The notes under the pieces are model-generated. The model saw nothing but the letters and a program-made list of their open reading frames with translations. It ran no database searches and was not told the origin of the DNA. A DNA stretch of 64,000 nucleotides from Lichenicoccus sp965276875 (GTDB taxonomy: Bacteria; Pseudomonadota; Alphaproteobacteria; Acetobacterales; Acetobacteraceae). A program made the translations under genes and the position numbers. Shown in pieces: positions 26,417-34,720 of this stretch (positions within the stretch are counted from its first letter, which is position 1; each line of letters starts with the position of its first letter). The stretch is from the NCBI RefSeq assembly GCF_965276875.1, contig NZ_OZ255701.1, forward strand, positions 3,410,001-3,474,000, read 5' to 3'.

Positions 26417-27075
26417 CTATCCCGCGTTCTCGGGCGCCAGTTGCTTCACGTGCGGGCTGTTGTCGCCGAGCCATTCGGCGCTGCGGGCGGTGGTGTCGAA
26501 CCGTGCGAAGCTCTTAAACGGCTCGAACGCGCCGACCTGCGCCGCATCTTCTGTTCTGGCGAGGAGTGCTGCCATCTGTTGCTCGTCCATCGGCTTGAAG
26601 CTGCGCGTGGCTTCGAGTGCCTGGTCGATGACCTTGCTGCTGTCCAGGCCGGTATCACGACCGAGGTCGGCAGGTTGAGAGCGTCGTGCAGCATTCGATC
26701 GACGAGACTGTCTTGCTCTTCAGGATCACGCCGGCGGCGCCGCCGAACGGCTTCATTGTCTGCACCGCGAGGCCCTCGCGCAATGCCACGGCATCGCGTC
26801 GCGCGCGAAGCTGCGATAATGCGCGTCCACGACGTTGCTGGGCATCAGCACCGCGTCGAAGTGGAACCCGCGCCTGGCCGCCGCCTGCATCATGTGGAGA
26901 TGGATGGCCGGATCCTTGTGACCGGTGAAGCCGATATACCGGATCTTGCCGGCTTTCCTGGCGGCGATCGCTGCCTCGATCGCACCACCCTGAGTGAAGA
27001 CGCGGTCCGGATCGTCGAAACGCGGCACCTCCGCGTGCTTGTAACGCACGCCGTCCTTGTGCATTAGACTGCCCG
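26417..27075 (-). pseudogene. Aldo/keto reductase remnant, frameshifted and 5'-truncated
   Basis: Reading on the minus strand, one frame gives MHKDGVRYKHAEV, then ALEAA-like GGAIEAAIAARKAGKIRY and IGFTGHKDPAIHLHMM (about 26800-27064). A second frame continues with REGLAVQTMKPFGGAAGVIL. A third gives LHDALNLPTSVVI. The last runs from GLDSSKVIDQALEATRSF to the stop at 26417-26419. Together these make the C-terminal half of an aldo/keto reductase, with about three frameshifts. The N-terminal catalytic Asp/Tyr/Lys region is missing. Not functional as read, unless the base calls are wrong. Confidence 0.82.
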
Positions 27076-27566
27076 ACTGGCGAAGGTTCCAGCAGTTCTT
27101 GCGGCATGTCCATCGTGTCGCCAGCTTTCACGCGCGCGGCCCGATCGCCTCACGATGACGTCCTCTCTCGCGTGCCGACCCAAAACTTCCGCAGGTCGAG
27201 CGTTATTGTGGCACCGGGCGTCCAGTGGGATGTGGGTCATGTGCTTGTCCCAACCCGGATCGCCGCTGGAATTTCGATCCTCGCGGGCATCACTCTCGAA
27301 GGCGGTGCATAGGTGCCGCGGGAATCCAGCCAGCCATCATGACCTCAGGCCGCCAACCAGCCGGCGCCGCCCGCAGGTGCCGGACAATCAAGCTGGTTCG
27401 ACCAGCGCGAGATGACCGGAACGATCCGAAAACGGCACTGTTCCTGTATTTCGGTGAAGTTGGTTCGCGCACTGGTTCGTGGTGGGCCCGCGCTTAAAAC
27501 AGGTATGGCATCCGTCGGGCCAGAACCAGACTCCGGATGCCTTCGTCATGGACTTGCAGGCCAGTC
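27076..27566. other. Stretch with no recognised gene
   Basis: About 490 bp separate the reductase remnant from the signal-peptide gene at 27567. Short open frames exist on both strands, the longest about 85-120 codons, but none shows a recognisable motif, a good ribosome-binding site or convincing codon use. It probably contains decayed accessory sequence. Confidence 0.4.
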
Positions 27567-28220
27567 TCACCTTCTGACCGAATTCGAACGGCGCACGGTC
27601 TGCGCCGAATTTGGTGGACCGAAACTTCGGGCCAGAGCGTCGCACGCCGCCTGCGGTCGATGGTGGTTCTCATCATCGCCAAGACAGAGGTCGCGCGCGT
27701 CGACACGGATCTGGTCGTTCGCGGGATCCCTGGGCAGGGCATCCAGAAGATCACGCACGCAGTGCCCGTGATTGCGCAGGTCCATGTCCACGCCTTGCAC
27801 GAGAAGCTGTATAGGAACGACAAACCCTTCCATGTCGGTCTGATAATGAAAATGGGAGACCAGCCTGACGCCCGTCGCGCAGACAGGTCCATAGAGTTCC
27901 GGATGATCGAGCAGTACACGGTCCAGACGGCGGCCGGCGATCCGTGGCCTGTCTCCGGTATAGAGGCTGTTGACGCCGTTCGCATCGCCTTCTTCAAATC
28001 TCTCGATAAGCAGAAGCTCATGGATGACGATGATCGCCCTGCAGGATGGGGTCCGGCAACCGATCTTGCGCGCATGAGCGGCGGCGGACGCAACATCCCG
28101 CGTCATTGGCGCTGTCTCATCGGGGTTCCATGCCCGGGTCCGCGGCGCGGCCCATACCCTGGCTGCGCCCATGATCGCGATAGTAACTGTTGCCCAGAAG
28201 AGCAGAGTGAACGGTCTCAT
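27567..28220 (-). CDS. Hypothetical exported protein; candidate immunity partner
   Basis: This 217-residue protein begins with a Sec-type signal peptide (MRPFTLLFWATVTIAIMG, cleavage after VWAA near residue 25). The mature part has a cysteine pair (Cys55, Cys60) and further cysteines near residues 118, 163 and 179, fitting a periplasmic location. I recognise no family. Start ATG 28218-28220 lies 2 bp after the stop of the SleB-like gene on the same strand, so the two are surely cotranscribed. A cytoplasmic wall-hydrolase gene followed by an exported partner is the usual layout of peptidoglycan effector/immunity pairs; that role is inferred. The plus-strand frame over the same DNA is less convincing. 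Confidence 0.55.
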   Translation of the reverse strand: MRPFTLLFWATVTIAIMGAARVWAAPRTRAWNPDETAPMTRDVASAAAHARKIGCRTPSCRAIIVIHELLLIERFEEGDANGVNSLYTGDRPRIAGRRLDRVLLDHPELYGPVCATGVRLVSHFHYQTDMEGFVVPIQLLVQGVDMDLRNHGHCVRDLLDALPRDPANDQIRVDARDLCLGDDENHHRPQAACDALARSFGPPNSAQTVRRSNSVRR

Positions 28221-28222
28221 GG

Positions 28223-28711
28223 TCAATGAACACGAAAGAACTTGAAGTCCTTGTCTTGTACTCCGGGAACATGAACAGCCGGCTGATTTATCGCCCATCT
28301 CCGCCGGTAGTTCTGTATCGGCCTGCCATTCTTTGTCACGCCATGAACGGTCTCCAAGCCTCCGCCCACATCGACGCCAGCATGGGGCTCTCCTGCCTTC
28401 GGCATGATGGCCGGGGTGTAGAAATGGGTGGCACCCTGGCTGATATCCATGGCGGTGTCGCCCAAGATACCTTCGGCTATCCGAAGGCTGGTTGCTGTCG
28501 GAAAATGGTCATGTGCATAGTTCCCATGAGCCCACACCTCGGACACACGCTCGATATTGGCTGCCTTCATGCGGTTGATCACCGTCCACCCCACCATTGC
28601 CTGCGCTGTTTCATTCAAGCCTCGCGCCTCAGAGGCAATAATGCGGCCGAGATCATCAATGTTTTGTTCTTTGATCAAATCTGTCTTTTGTTGCTTCGCG
28701 TTTGATGGCAT
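28223..28711 (-). CDS. SleB-like cell wall hydrolase domain protein; candidate effector
   Basis: This 162-residue protein contains IIASEARGLNETAQAMVGWT followed by VINRM, which matches the SleB/Hydrolase_2 pattern (E-A-R-G, then a V-x-N-R motif), and GATHFYTPAIMPKAG, corresponding to the family's THFY segment. The glutamate in SEARG (about residue 28) would be catalytic. It has no signal peptide, unlike housekeeping wall hydrolases. GGAG lies 7 bp before ATG 28709-28711. Base composition is visibly lower in GC than the flanking core genes, suggesting transfer. Paired with the downstream signal-peptide gene, it could be an antibacterial effector; no secretion genes are in the window. Confidence 0.6.
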   Translation of the reverse strand: MPSNAKQQKTDLIKEQNIDDLGRIIASEARGLNETAQAMVGWTVINRMKAANIERVSEVWAHGNYAHDHFPTATSLRIAEGILGDTAMDISQGATHFYTPAIMPKAGEPHAGVDVGGGLETVHGVTKNGRPIQNYRRRWAINQPAVHVPGVQDKDFKFFRVH

Positions 28712-29070
28712 TGAGAGTCTCCGTTCCTTGATAGCTGGCGTGGTGTTAACCGGTTCCGCGTGCTGAATGCGGTGCGGAACAGCATATCTGTCCCAACCGC
28801 CGGTAATAGGCGCGTCGCCCTCGCCGATCTTCGCCCCGGGCGGTTTTCGCCGCGTTGCGGAAGCGATTTCCGGCTGAAAACGAAGGTGCCGTCCGAGACA
28901 GCTTCACGATGGCGCAATTGTCAGAGAGCGCGCAGCTGGGTTAGGGCCGCAATCGCGTGCGGCAGTCTTGTTGCGAGCGACCAGAGCTCGGTGCGTGTCG
29001 GGAGCCCGCGAAACTGCGTGCACGGGTCGGAAGCCGCCGGTCAACTACCCCGCCAAACCACCAATCGTTT
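28712..29070. other. Non-coding region between the SleB-like gene and minE
   Basis: About 360 bp without a supported gene. The part next to the SleB-like gene should carry its promoter; ACGGAGACTCTCA before 28711 is its ribosome-binding site. I see no RNA gene here. Confidence 0.4.
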
Positions 29071-29114
29071 CCAAAGGCCGTGCCTTTGGGGGGGTTTGGG
29101 GCAGCGCCCCAACC
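29071..29114 (-). terminator. Double hairpin downstream of minE
   Basis: Two adjacent hairpins lie 34 bp beyond the minE stop. One is CCAAAGGC/GCCTTTGG (29071-29078 with 29082-29089, loop CGT). The other is GGTTTGGGGC with GCCCCAACC (29093-29102 with 29106-29114, one bulged T, loop AGC). No T-run follows on the minus strand. They may end the minCDE transcript or be a palindromic repeat marking the edge of the accessory segment. Confidence 0.45.
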
Positions 29115-29147
29115 TTGCTTCCTGAACCTGCACCATCGCAACGGGCT

Positions 29148-29444
29148 CTACCCGGGAGCCGGCTGCGGGGTCGGGCGCTCGGGTGCGCTTTGCGACAGCT
29201 TGAGCCCCGGCACCTCGATGTCGATCTCCAGAGTCGAGACCGAGGCGCCGCGGTCGAGCTTGATCTGCACCTTGTCCTGATCGATCGCCACATGCTTGCT
29301 GATCACCGCCAGGATCTCCTCGCGCAGCTTGGCGATCAGGTCGGACTGGCCTTCGTTGCTGCGTTCGTGCGCCAGCAGGATCTGCAGCCGGTCGCGTGCC
29401 ACCGGCGCCGAGCCCTTGCGATTGAAGAAGCCGAGCAGGTTCAT
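29148..29444 (-). CDS. minE: Cell division topological specificity factor MinE
   Basis: This 98-residue protein has N-terminal MNLLGFFNRKGSAPVARDRLQ, including the membrane-targeting and MinD-contact region (about 1-30), and a C-terminal dimerisation domain with EEILAVISKHVAIDQDKVQI. MinE stimulates MinD ATPase and drives pole-to-pole oscillation. Start ATG 29442-29444 overlaps the minD stop (ATGA). The C-terminal tail is Pro/Ala rich. A truncated copy of codons about 30-93 lies at 26081-26272. Confidence 0.95.
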   Translation of the reverse strand: MNLLGFFNRKGSAPVARDRLQILLAHERSNEGQSDLIAKLREEILAVISKHVAIDQDKVQIKLDRGASVSTLEIDIEVPGLKLSQSAPERPTPQPAPG

Positions 29445-30256
29445 GCGGCCCTCCACTTGAACCATTTTGCGAACAGACTGCGTCGGTCGCTGGGAACACT
29501 CATCTCCAAAGTCTCGCCCATCAGCCTTCGCACCGCGTCGGTGTAGGCCCGTGCCGGGGCGCTCTCCGGATTGGCCAGCGTCACCGGCGAGCCGAGGTTG
29601 GAGGCGCGCAGCACCTCCTCGCTCTCGGGGATGATGCCGAGCAACGGGATCGACAGGATTTCCAGCACGTCCTCGGTGCGCAGCATCTCGCCGCGCGCCG
29701 CGCGCACCGGGTCGTAGCGGGTCAGCAGCAGATGCTTGTCGAGCTTCAGACCGGCCTTGGCCTTGGCGGTGGTGCTGTCGAGCATGCCGATGATGCGGTC
29801 GCTGTCGCGCACCGAGGAGACCTCGGGGTTGGTCACCACCACCGCCTCGTCGGCATGGTGCATCGCCATCTGTGCGCCCTTTTCGATGCCGGCGGGGCTG
29901 TCGCAGACCACCCAGTCGAACTTTTCGCGCAGCTCCTCGATGACGCGCGCCACGCCGTCGGGGGTGAGCGCGTCCTTGTCGCGGGTCTGCGAGGCCGGCA
30001 GGATCGACAGCGTCTCGCAGCGCTTGTCGCGGATCAGCGCCTGGTTGAGCTTGGCGTCACCCTGGACCACGTTGATCAGGTCGAAGACGACTCGTCGCTC
30101 CGCCCCCATCACCAGATCGAGGTTGCGCAATCCCACGTCGAAATCGACGACGACGACGTTCTTGCCGCTGAGTGCGAGGGCGGCGCCGATCGCCGCCGTC
30201 GAGGTGGTCTTGCCGACGCCGCCCTTGCCCGATGTGACGACCAGTACCTTGGCCAT
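29441..30256 (-). CDS. minD: Septum site-determining ATPase MinD
   Basis: This 271-residue ParA-type ATPase has the deviant Walker A SGKGGVGKTT (about residues 9-18, signature Lys11), VVDFDVGLRNLDL (Walker A' region) and VCDSPAGIEKGAQMA (Walker B region). The C-terminal amphipathic helix (RSLFAKWFKWRAA) is the membrane-targeting sequence. MinD recruits MinC to the poles to block FtsZ rings. AGGAGG lies about 5 bp before ATG 30254-30256. It sits between minC and minE. Confidence 0.97.
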   Translation of the reverse strand: MAKVLVVTSGKGGVGKTTSTAAIGAALALSGKNVVVVDFDVGLRNLDLVMGAERRVVFDLINVVQGDAKLNQALIRDKRCETLSILPASQTRDKDALTPDGVARVIEELREKFDWVVCDSPAGIEKGAQMAMHHADEAVVVTNPEVSSVRDSDRIIGMLDSTTAKAKAGLKLDKHLLLTRYDPVRAARGEMLRTEDVLEILSIPLLGIIPESEEVLRASNLGSPVTLANPESAPARAYTDAVRRLMGETLEMSVPSDRRSLFAKWFKWRAA

Positions 30257-30275
30257 GGATCCTCCTGTGGGGTAT

Positions 30276-31001
30276 TCAGTCGAGCGCCAGCAGCAAGAGG
30301 GTTTCACCCTCTAGCCGGGCTTGGGTGCTGCGCCCAACCAGGTTCGCCGCCATGTCCTCGGCGGTAATGTAATAGCCATCGATGGCGATCAGCTCGGCGT
30401 GCATTCGGCGCACCAGGATGCGGGCGTCGCGGTTGCCGCCCAGGCCCGCGACGGCACGGCCGCGCAGCGTGCCATAGACATGGATCGAGCCGCCGGCGGC
30501 GATCTCGGCGCCGGATGCCACCGAGCCGATGACGATCACGTCGCCTTCGGCAAACACGATGGACTGGCCGGAACGCACCGGCTCCTCGATCAGCAGCGAG
30601 GGTGCGGCACGCGGGGCCACGGCCGCGTGCGTCTGTGTCGGCGCTTCCTCGGGCACCTCGACCGGCCCGACGGCGCGTCCGCCTTCAAAGCCCAACGGCG
30701 AGTCCCAGCCGGACAGCGCCGGCCATGACGGCGAGCCACCCTCGACGGAGATAATCCGCACGCTGCGGGCGCGCAACTGATCGAACAGGTCGGCCAGACC
30801 CTCGTCATTGGCGTCCAGCAGGCCGAGATCGAGGATCACCGGGCGCCCGGCGAAGAAGCTCGCGGATTTGGCGAGTTGTGCGTCGAGTCCGACCAGCCAG
30901 CCGGCGAGCGGCGGCTCCGGTGACAGCACCAGGGCCATGAAGGAGCGACCGCGAACACGGATTTGCGCGGGGGCTACAGGGGAGGCGGAGGGTTCGATCA
31001 C
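30276..31001 (-). CDS. minC: Septum site-determining protein MinC
   Basis: This 241-residue FtsZ inhibitor has an N-terminal domain (about 10-95) and a C-terminal beta-helix domain (about 138-235) with SGQSIVFAEGDVIVIGSVAS and GGSIHVYGTLRGRAVAG, which bind FtsZ and MinD. A Pro/Ala linker joins them. It is the first gene of minCDE, 19 bp upstream of minD, and is divergent from fzlA with a 185-bp intergenic region. Confidence 0.94.
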   Translation of the reverse strand: MIEPSASPVAPAQIRVRGRSFMALVLSPEPPLAGWLVGLDAQLAKSASFFAGRPVILDLGLLDANDEGLADLFDQLRARSVRIISVEGGSPSWPALSGWDSPLGFEGGRAVGPVEVPEEAPTQTHAAVAPRAAPSLLIEEPVRSGQSIVFAEGDVIVIGSVASGAEIAAGGSIHVYGTLRGRAVAGLGGNRDARILVRRMHAELIAIDGYYITAEDMAANLVGRSTQARLEGETLLLLALD

Positions 31002-31111
31002 TGAGTGCGACTATCCGTGTGCGGCCCCATGGTCAATCTCGAAACGAGACGACACCCCTTCATGCCCTGTCGCCGGTGCAGAAATCCAGTATTGTCGCGA
31101 GCATCCTGGCA

Positions 31112-31155
31112 ACGGCCTCCGGCCATCTCGGCGACGGCCTCCGGCCATCTTGGCG
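31112..31155. repeat. 22-bp tandem repeat, two copies
   Basis: The unit ACGGCCTCCGGCCATCT-C/T-GGCG occurs twice back to back (31112-31133 and 31134-31155) with one mismatch. Each unit holds the palindrome GGCC-TCC-GGCC. It lies between minC and fzlA, in the region that should hold both promoters. Confidence 0.6.
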
Positions 31156-31186
31156 CCAGCTTCGGGAATGCAATAGCTTTACTGAG

Positions 31187-31855
31187 ATGCGAATCCTCCA
31201 TCACATCCCGCTCTCGCCGTATTCGCGCAAGGTCCGCCTGGTGCTGAACGAAAAGCGGCTGCCGTTCGAGCTCAAGGTGGAAAAGCTCGCCGAGCGCCGG
31301 CCGGAGTATCTTGCGCTGAACCCGGCCAACACGGTGCCGATGCTGGTCGAGGAGAACGGGCTGTCGATTCCCGACTCGGCGGTGATCTGCGAATATCTCG
31401 AAGAGGCCTACCCGGACACCCCGCTGCTCGGCCGCACCCTGGCCGAGCGTGTCGAGGTGCGCCGGCTGGTCGCCTGGTTCGACGGCAAGTTCGCAGCCGA
31501 GGTGACCCGCAACCTGGTGCATGAGAAAATCATCAAGCGCCTGGTCGGCCGCGGCAATCCGGACGCCACCGCGTTGCGCGCCGGCTACGCCAACATCGCC
31601 GGCCACCTGGAGTATATCGGCTGGCTCGCCGAGACACGCAAATGGCTGGCCGGACCGACCCTGTCGCTGGCCGACTTCGCCGCCGCCGCCCAGCTCTCCT
31701 CGCTCGACTATATCGGCGACGTCGACTGGAGCCTGTCGCCAACGACTCGCGATTGGTACGCCAAGATCAAGTCGCGTCCGAGCTTCCGCGCCATCCTCAA
31801 CGACCGCGTCATCGGCCTGAACCCGCCACCGCATTACGCCGATTTGGACTTCTAG
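31187..31855 (+). CDS. fzlA: FtsZ-binding division protein FzlA (GST-like)
   Basis: This 222-residue protein has a GST fold: thioredoxin-like N-terminus HHIPLSPYSRKVRLVLNEK, then NPANTVPMLVEENG and DSAVICEYLEEAYPD. The C-terminal tail ends PPPHYADLDF, which I recognise as characteristic of alphaproteobacterial FzlA. FzlA binds and curves FtsZ filaments and is needed for constriction in Caulobacter. Start ATG 31187 is chosen where homology begins; the upstream open frame includes the tandem repeat. Its place beside minCDE supports a division role rather than detoxification. Confidence 0.82.
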   Translation: MRILHHIPLSPYSRKVRLVLNEKRLPFELKVEKLAERRPEYLALNPANTVPMLVEENGLSIPDSAVICEYLEEAYPDTPLLGRTLAERVEVRRLVAWFDGKFAAEVTRNLVHEKIIKRLVGRGNPDATALRAGYANIAGHLEYIGWLAETRKWLAGPTLSLADFAAAAQLSSLDYIGDVDWSLSPTTRDWYAKIKSRPSFRAILNDRVIGLNPPPHYADLDF

Positions 31856-31857
31856 GC

Positions 31858-32715
31858 GTGACGAGCCTGCTCGTCTTCGGGCTTGGCTATGCCGGAACTG
31901 CGGTCGCAAACCTGGCCGTGGCCAACGGCTGGCAGGTGTTCGCGACGACGAGCCAGCCGCCGCCCATAACACCTGACGGCATCACGCGGCTGTCCTTCGA
32001 CGAGGCGGGCGCGGTCCTGGCGCAGGCGACCCATCTGCTCGCCTCCGCGCCGCCGAAGCAGGACGGGGATCCGGTGCTGGCGCGCCATCGCGCCGCGATC
32101 GAGGCAGCGCGTGACATACGTTGGATCGGCTACTTCTCCACCACCGGGGTTTACGGCGATCGTCGGGGTGGCTGGGTTGATGAGAGCAGCGCACCCCAGC
32201 CCGGTTCCAAGCGAGCGGTCCGGCGGATTGCCGCCGAGGCCGATTGGCGCGCAACTGCGGCGGTCGCCAGCGGCGGCGCGCTCGACCTGATCCGGCTCGC
32301 CGGTATCTACGGCCCCGGCCGCAGCGCCTTCGACAGCCTGCGCGCAAGAGAGGCGCGGCGTATCCTCGCACCCGGCCATTGCTTCGGCCGTATACATCGC
32401 GACGATATCGCCGGCGCCACCTTCGCGGCCATGCGCAACCCGCCGAGCGGAACACGCGTGCTTAACCTGACCGACGACCTGCCGGAGGAGAGCGCGGTGG
32501 TCACCGCCTATGCCGCCGATCTTCTCGGCGTCGCAATCCCTGAGGGCGTGCCGCTCGATCAGGCCTGGCCCACGATGAGCCCGATGGCGCGATCGTTCTG
32601 GTCGGACGATCGCAAGGTCTCCGGCCGCATGACCCAGCAGGCGCTCGGCTATGCGTGGCGCTACCCGACCTACCGCGAAGGGCTCGCCGCGATCCTGGCC
32701 GCGGAGTCCGCCTGA
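31858..32715 (+). CDS. NAD(P)-dependent SDR-type oxidoreductase (YeeZ-like)
   Basis: This 285-residue protein begins VTSLLVFGLGYAGTAVANLA, a Rossmann glycine motif, followed by STTGVYGDRRGGWVDE and LIRLAGIYGPGRSAFD, typical of extended SDR proteins. The substrate is unknown. Start GTG 31858 lies 2 bp after the fzlA stop, so the genes are probably cotranscribed. Its 3' end overlaps the convergent alpha/beta-hydrolase gene by 46 bp. Confidence 0.8.
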   Translation: MTSLLVFGLGYAGTAVANLAVANGWQVFATTSQPPPITPDGITRLSFDEAGAVLAQATHLLASAPPKQDGDPVLARHRAAIEAARDIRWIGYFSTTGVYGDRRGGWVDESSAPQPGSKRAVRRIAAEADWRATAAVASGGALDLIRLAGIYGPGRSAFDSLRAREARRILAPGHCFGRIHRDDIAGATFAAMRNPPSGTRVLNLTDDLPEESAVVTAYAADLLGVAIPEGVPLDQAWPTMSPMARSFWSDDRKVSGRMTQQALGYAWRYPTYREGLAAILAAESA

Positions 32716-33479
32716 GCCACCGTCGCGCGCAGTTCGTCCAATGTCGCCAGCAGCAGCGCCAGTTCGTCGGGCTCGCATAGCCGGTGGTTCCCCTGCTTGA
32801 GCAGGACGGTCCGCACATCGCGGGCACGCAACCGCTCGGCGAGCCGCAGACTGCCCTGCCAGGGCACGTCGGGGTCGTGCTGTCCGTGCAGGATACGCAC
32901 GGGGCAATCGAGCGCGATCGGGCCATCGAGGAGGCAGAGCGCATCACCATCGTCCAGCATTGCCCGCGTGATGGGGATCGGTGCGCCGTAGCGGCTGGGC
33001 CGGTGCCAGACCCCGTCAGCTGCCAGCGCCGCCCGCGCCGCCTCCGTCAGGCTTTCGCGCACCCGTCGCGTCATGTCCGGTGCCGGGGCGATCAGCAGCA
33101 GGCCCGCGACCTGGGCTAGGCGCCGCAGCGCCACGAGCAGCGCCAGCCAGCCGCCGATCGACGAGCCGACCAGGATGACCCGCTGCGCACGCAGACGCGC
33201 CATCGCCAGCAACGTATCGTCGCGCCAGGCGCTCACCGTGCCGTGCTCGAAATTGCCTCCGCTCTGCCCGTGCCCGGAAAGGTCGAAGCGTAGGAACTCC
33301 CAGCCCCGCGCTATGGCATGATGATGCAGGGCGCAGGCCTTGTCGCCGTCCATGTGGCTCATCAGCCCATGCAGGAACAGCACCGCCGGGCCGTCCCCCG
33401 TCGCATGGCGGTAAGCGAGCCGCAGCCCATCTGGCCGTTGCAGGAAGTTGGGCCGTTGCAGGTAATATGGATCCGTCAT
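32670..33479 (-). CDS. Alpha/beta hydrolase
   Basis: This 269-residue protein has an alpha/beta-hydrolase core: oxyanion segment LFLHGLMSHMDGDKA, nucleophile elbow VGSSIGGW (central Ser), acid residue in GQHDPDVPW, and the histidine in GNHRLCEPDE. It resembles small serine esterases and ABHD10-type thioesterases. The substrate is unknown. It is divergent from the GT4 gene at 33533 and overlaps the SDR gene at its 3' end. Confidence 0.82.
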   Translation of the reverse strand: MTDPYYLQRPNFLQRPDGLRLAYRHATGDGPAVLFLHGLMSHMDGDKACALHHHAIARGWEFLRFDLSGHGQSGGNFEHGTVSAWRDDTLLAMARLRAQRVILVGSSIGGWLALLVALRRLAQVAGLLLIAPAPDMTRRVRESLTEAARAALAADGVWHRPSRYGAPIPITRAMLDDGDALCLLDGPIALDCPVRILHGQHDPDVPWQGSLRLAERLRARDVRTVLLKQGNHRLCEPDELALLLATLDELRATVAQADSAARIAASPSR

Positions 33480-33532
33480 TGGCGCAGCCTAGCGATGAGA
33501 CAGGGCGATCGTCGCCTGCTATAAACTCGTCA

Positions 33533-34720
33533 ATGGCCGACAGACGCCGCCCTCCCGTGATCCTGCAGGTGCTCCCCGGTCTGCAGGCCGGCGGTGTGGA
33601 GCGCGGCACCATCGAGATCGCCGCCGCCATTGCCGCGCGTGGCGGCATTGCCCTGGTGGCCAGCAACGGCGGCCGCATGGCCCCACTCGTGGAGCGCGCA
33701 GGCGGCCGTCATGTGACGCTGCCGTTGCGCACCAAAAATCCGTTCGCGATCTGGCGCAATGCCGGCCGGCTCGCCCGCCTGATCCGCAGCGAGGGCGTCG
33801 ATATCGTGCATGCCCGCTCGCGCGCGCCGGCCTGGTCGGCATGGCTCGCGGCGCGTCGCACCGGGGCCGCCTTCATCACCACCTGGCACGGGGTCTACGG
33901 CGAGGATTTGCCGTTCAAGAAGCGTTACAACGCGATCATGGCGCGCGGCGAGCGGGTGATCGCGATCAGCGCATTTGTGCGCGAGCGTGTTGCCCGTGAT
34001 TACGGGGTCGACGCATCGCGGCTGCGCGTCGTACCGCGCGGCGCGGATCTCGTCGACTTCGACCCGAACGCCGTGCGTGCCGACCGGATCGCGGAATGTG
34101 CGCGCGCCTGGAACGTGCCTGCCGGGAGTGCCGTGATCATGCTCGCCGGCCGGATCACGCCCTGGAAGGGCCATGCGCTTCTGCTGGAGGCGCTGGCAAT
34201 GCTGGGAAGGGATGTGCCGGATTGGGTCTGCGTGCTGGTTGGCGCCGAGCAGCGCGGCCGCGGCCATGGCGCGCGCCTGGTAGCCCAGGCCCGCCGGCTG
34301 GGCATCGGCCAGAAGCTGCGCTTTGCAGGGCACGTCGACGATATGCCGGCCGCCTATGGCCTCGCCGACGTGGTGGTGGTCCCGTCGCTGAAGCCGGAAC
34401 CGTTCGGCAGGGTCGTGGTCGAGGCGCAGGCGATGGGCAAGCCGGTGGTTGTCGCGGCCCATGGTGCGGCGATGGAGACGGTGCAGCACGGGGTCAGCGG
34501 CTACCTGTTTCTGCCTGGCGATGCGGCTTCCCTCGCCGCGACACTCGCGCATGCGCTGACCCTGGATGCGACCGACCGCGGCAATCTCGGCCACTGGGCA
34601 CGCGCCGGGGTCGCCGCGTGTTACAGCACCCAGGCCATGCAGGCGGCGGCCATCGCGGTCTATGACGAATTGCTGCCGGGCCGGCCCGGTGCCCCGGCAT
34701 GGCGCGTATCCTCGTCATAA
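33533..34720 (+). CDS. Glycosyltransferase family 4 protein
   Basis: This 395-residue GT-B protein has an N-terminal QVLPGLQAGGVERGTIEIA and a C-terminal donor site PEPFGRVVVEAQAMGKPVVV. The central MLAGRITPWKGHALLLEAL is the usual GT4 domain boundary. Overlapping a GT9 gene by 22 bp, it probably acts in LPS core or surface glycan assembly. Start ATG 33533 is where homology begins. Confidence 0.88.
   Translation: MADRRRPPVILQVLPGLQAGGVERGTIEIAAAIAARGGIALVASNGGRMAPLVERAGGRHVTLPLRTKNPFAIWRNAGRLARLIRSEGVDIVHARSRAPAWSAWLAARRTGAAFITTWHGVYGEDLPFKKRYNAIMARGERVIAISAFVRERVARDYGVDASRLRVVPRGADLVDFDPNAVRADRIAECARAWNVPAGSAVIMLAGRITPWKGHALLLEALAMLGRDVPDWVCVLVGAEQRGRGHGARLVAQARRLGIGQKLRFAGHVDDMPAAYGLADVVVVPSLKPEPFGRVVVEAQAMGKPVVVAAHGAAMETVQHGVSGYLFLPGDAASLAATLAHALTLDATDRGNLGHWARAGVAACYSTQAMQAAAIAVYDELLPGRPGAPAWRVSSS

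Noticed and set aside
27537..28229. Plus-strand 230-codon frame opposite the candidate immunity gene
   Set aside because: It has no recognisable motif or good start. The minus-strand frame has a signal peptide and tight coupling to the SleB-like gene.
29148..29465. Longer MinE starting at 29465
   Set aside because: The extra seven codons lie inside minD. Homology and the ATGA overlap support 29444.
31082..31186. CRISPR-like repeat in the min-fzlA spacer
   Set aside because: There are only two adjacent units with no spacers; it is a simple tandem repeat.
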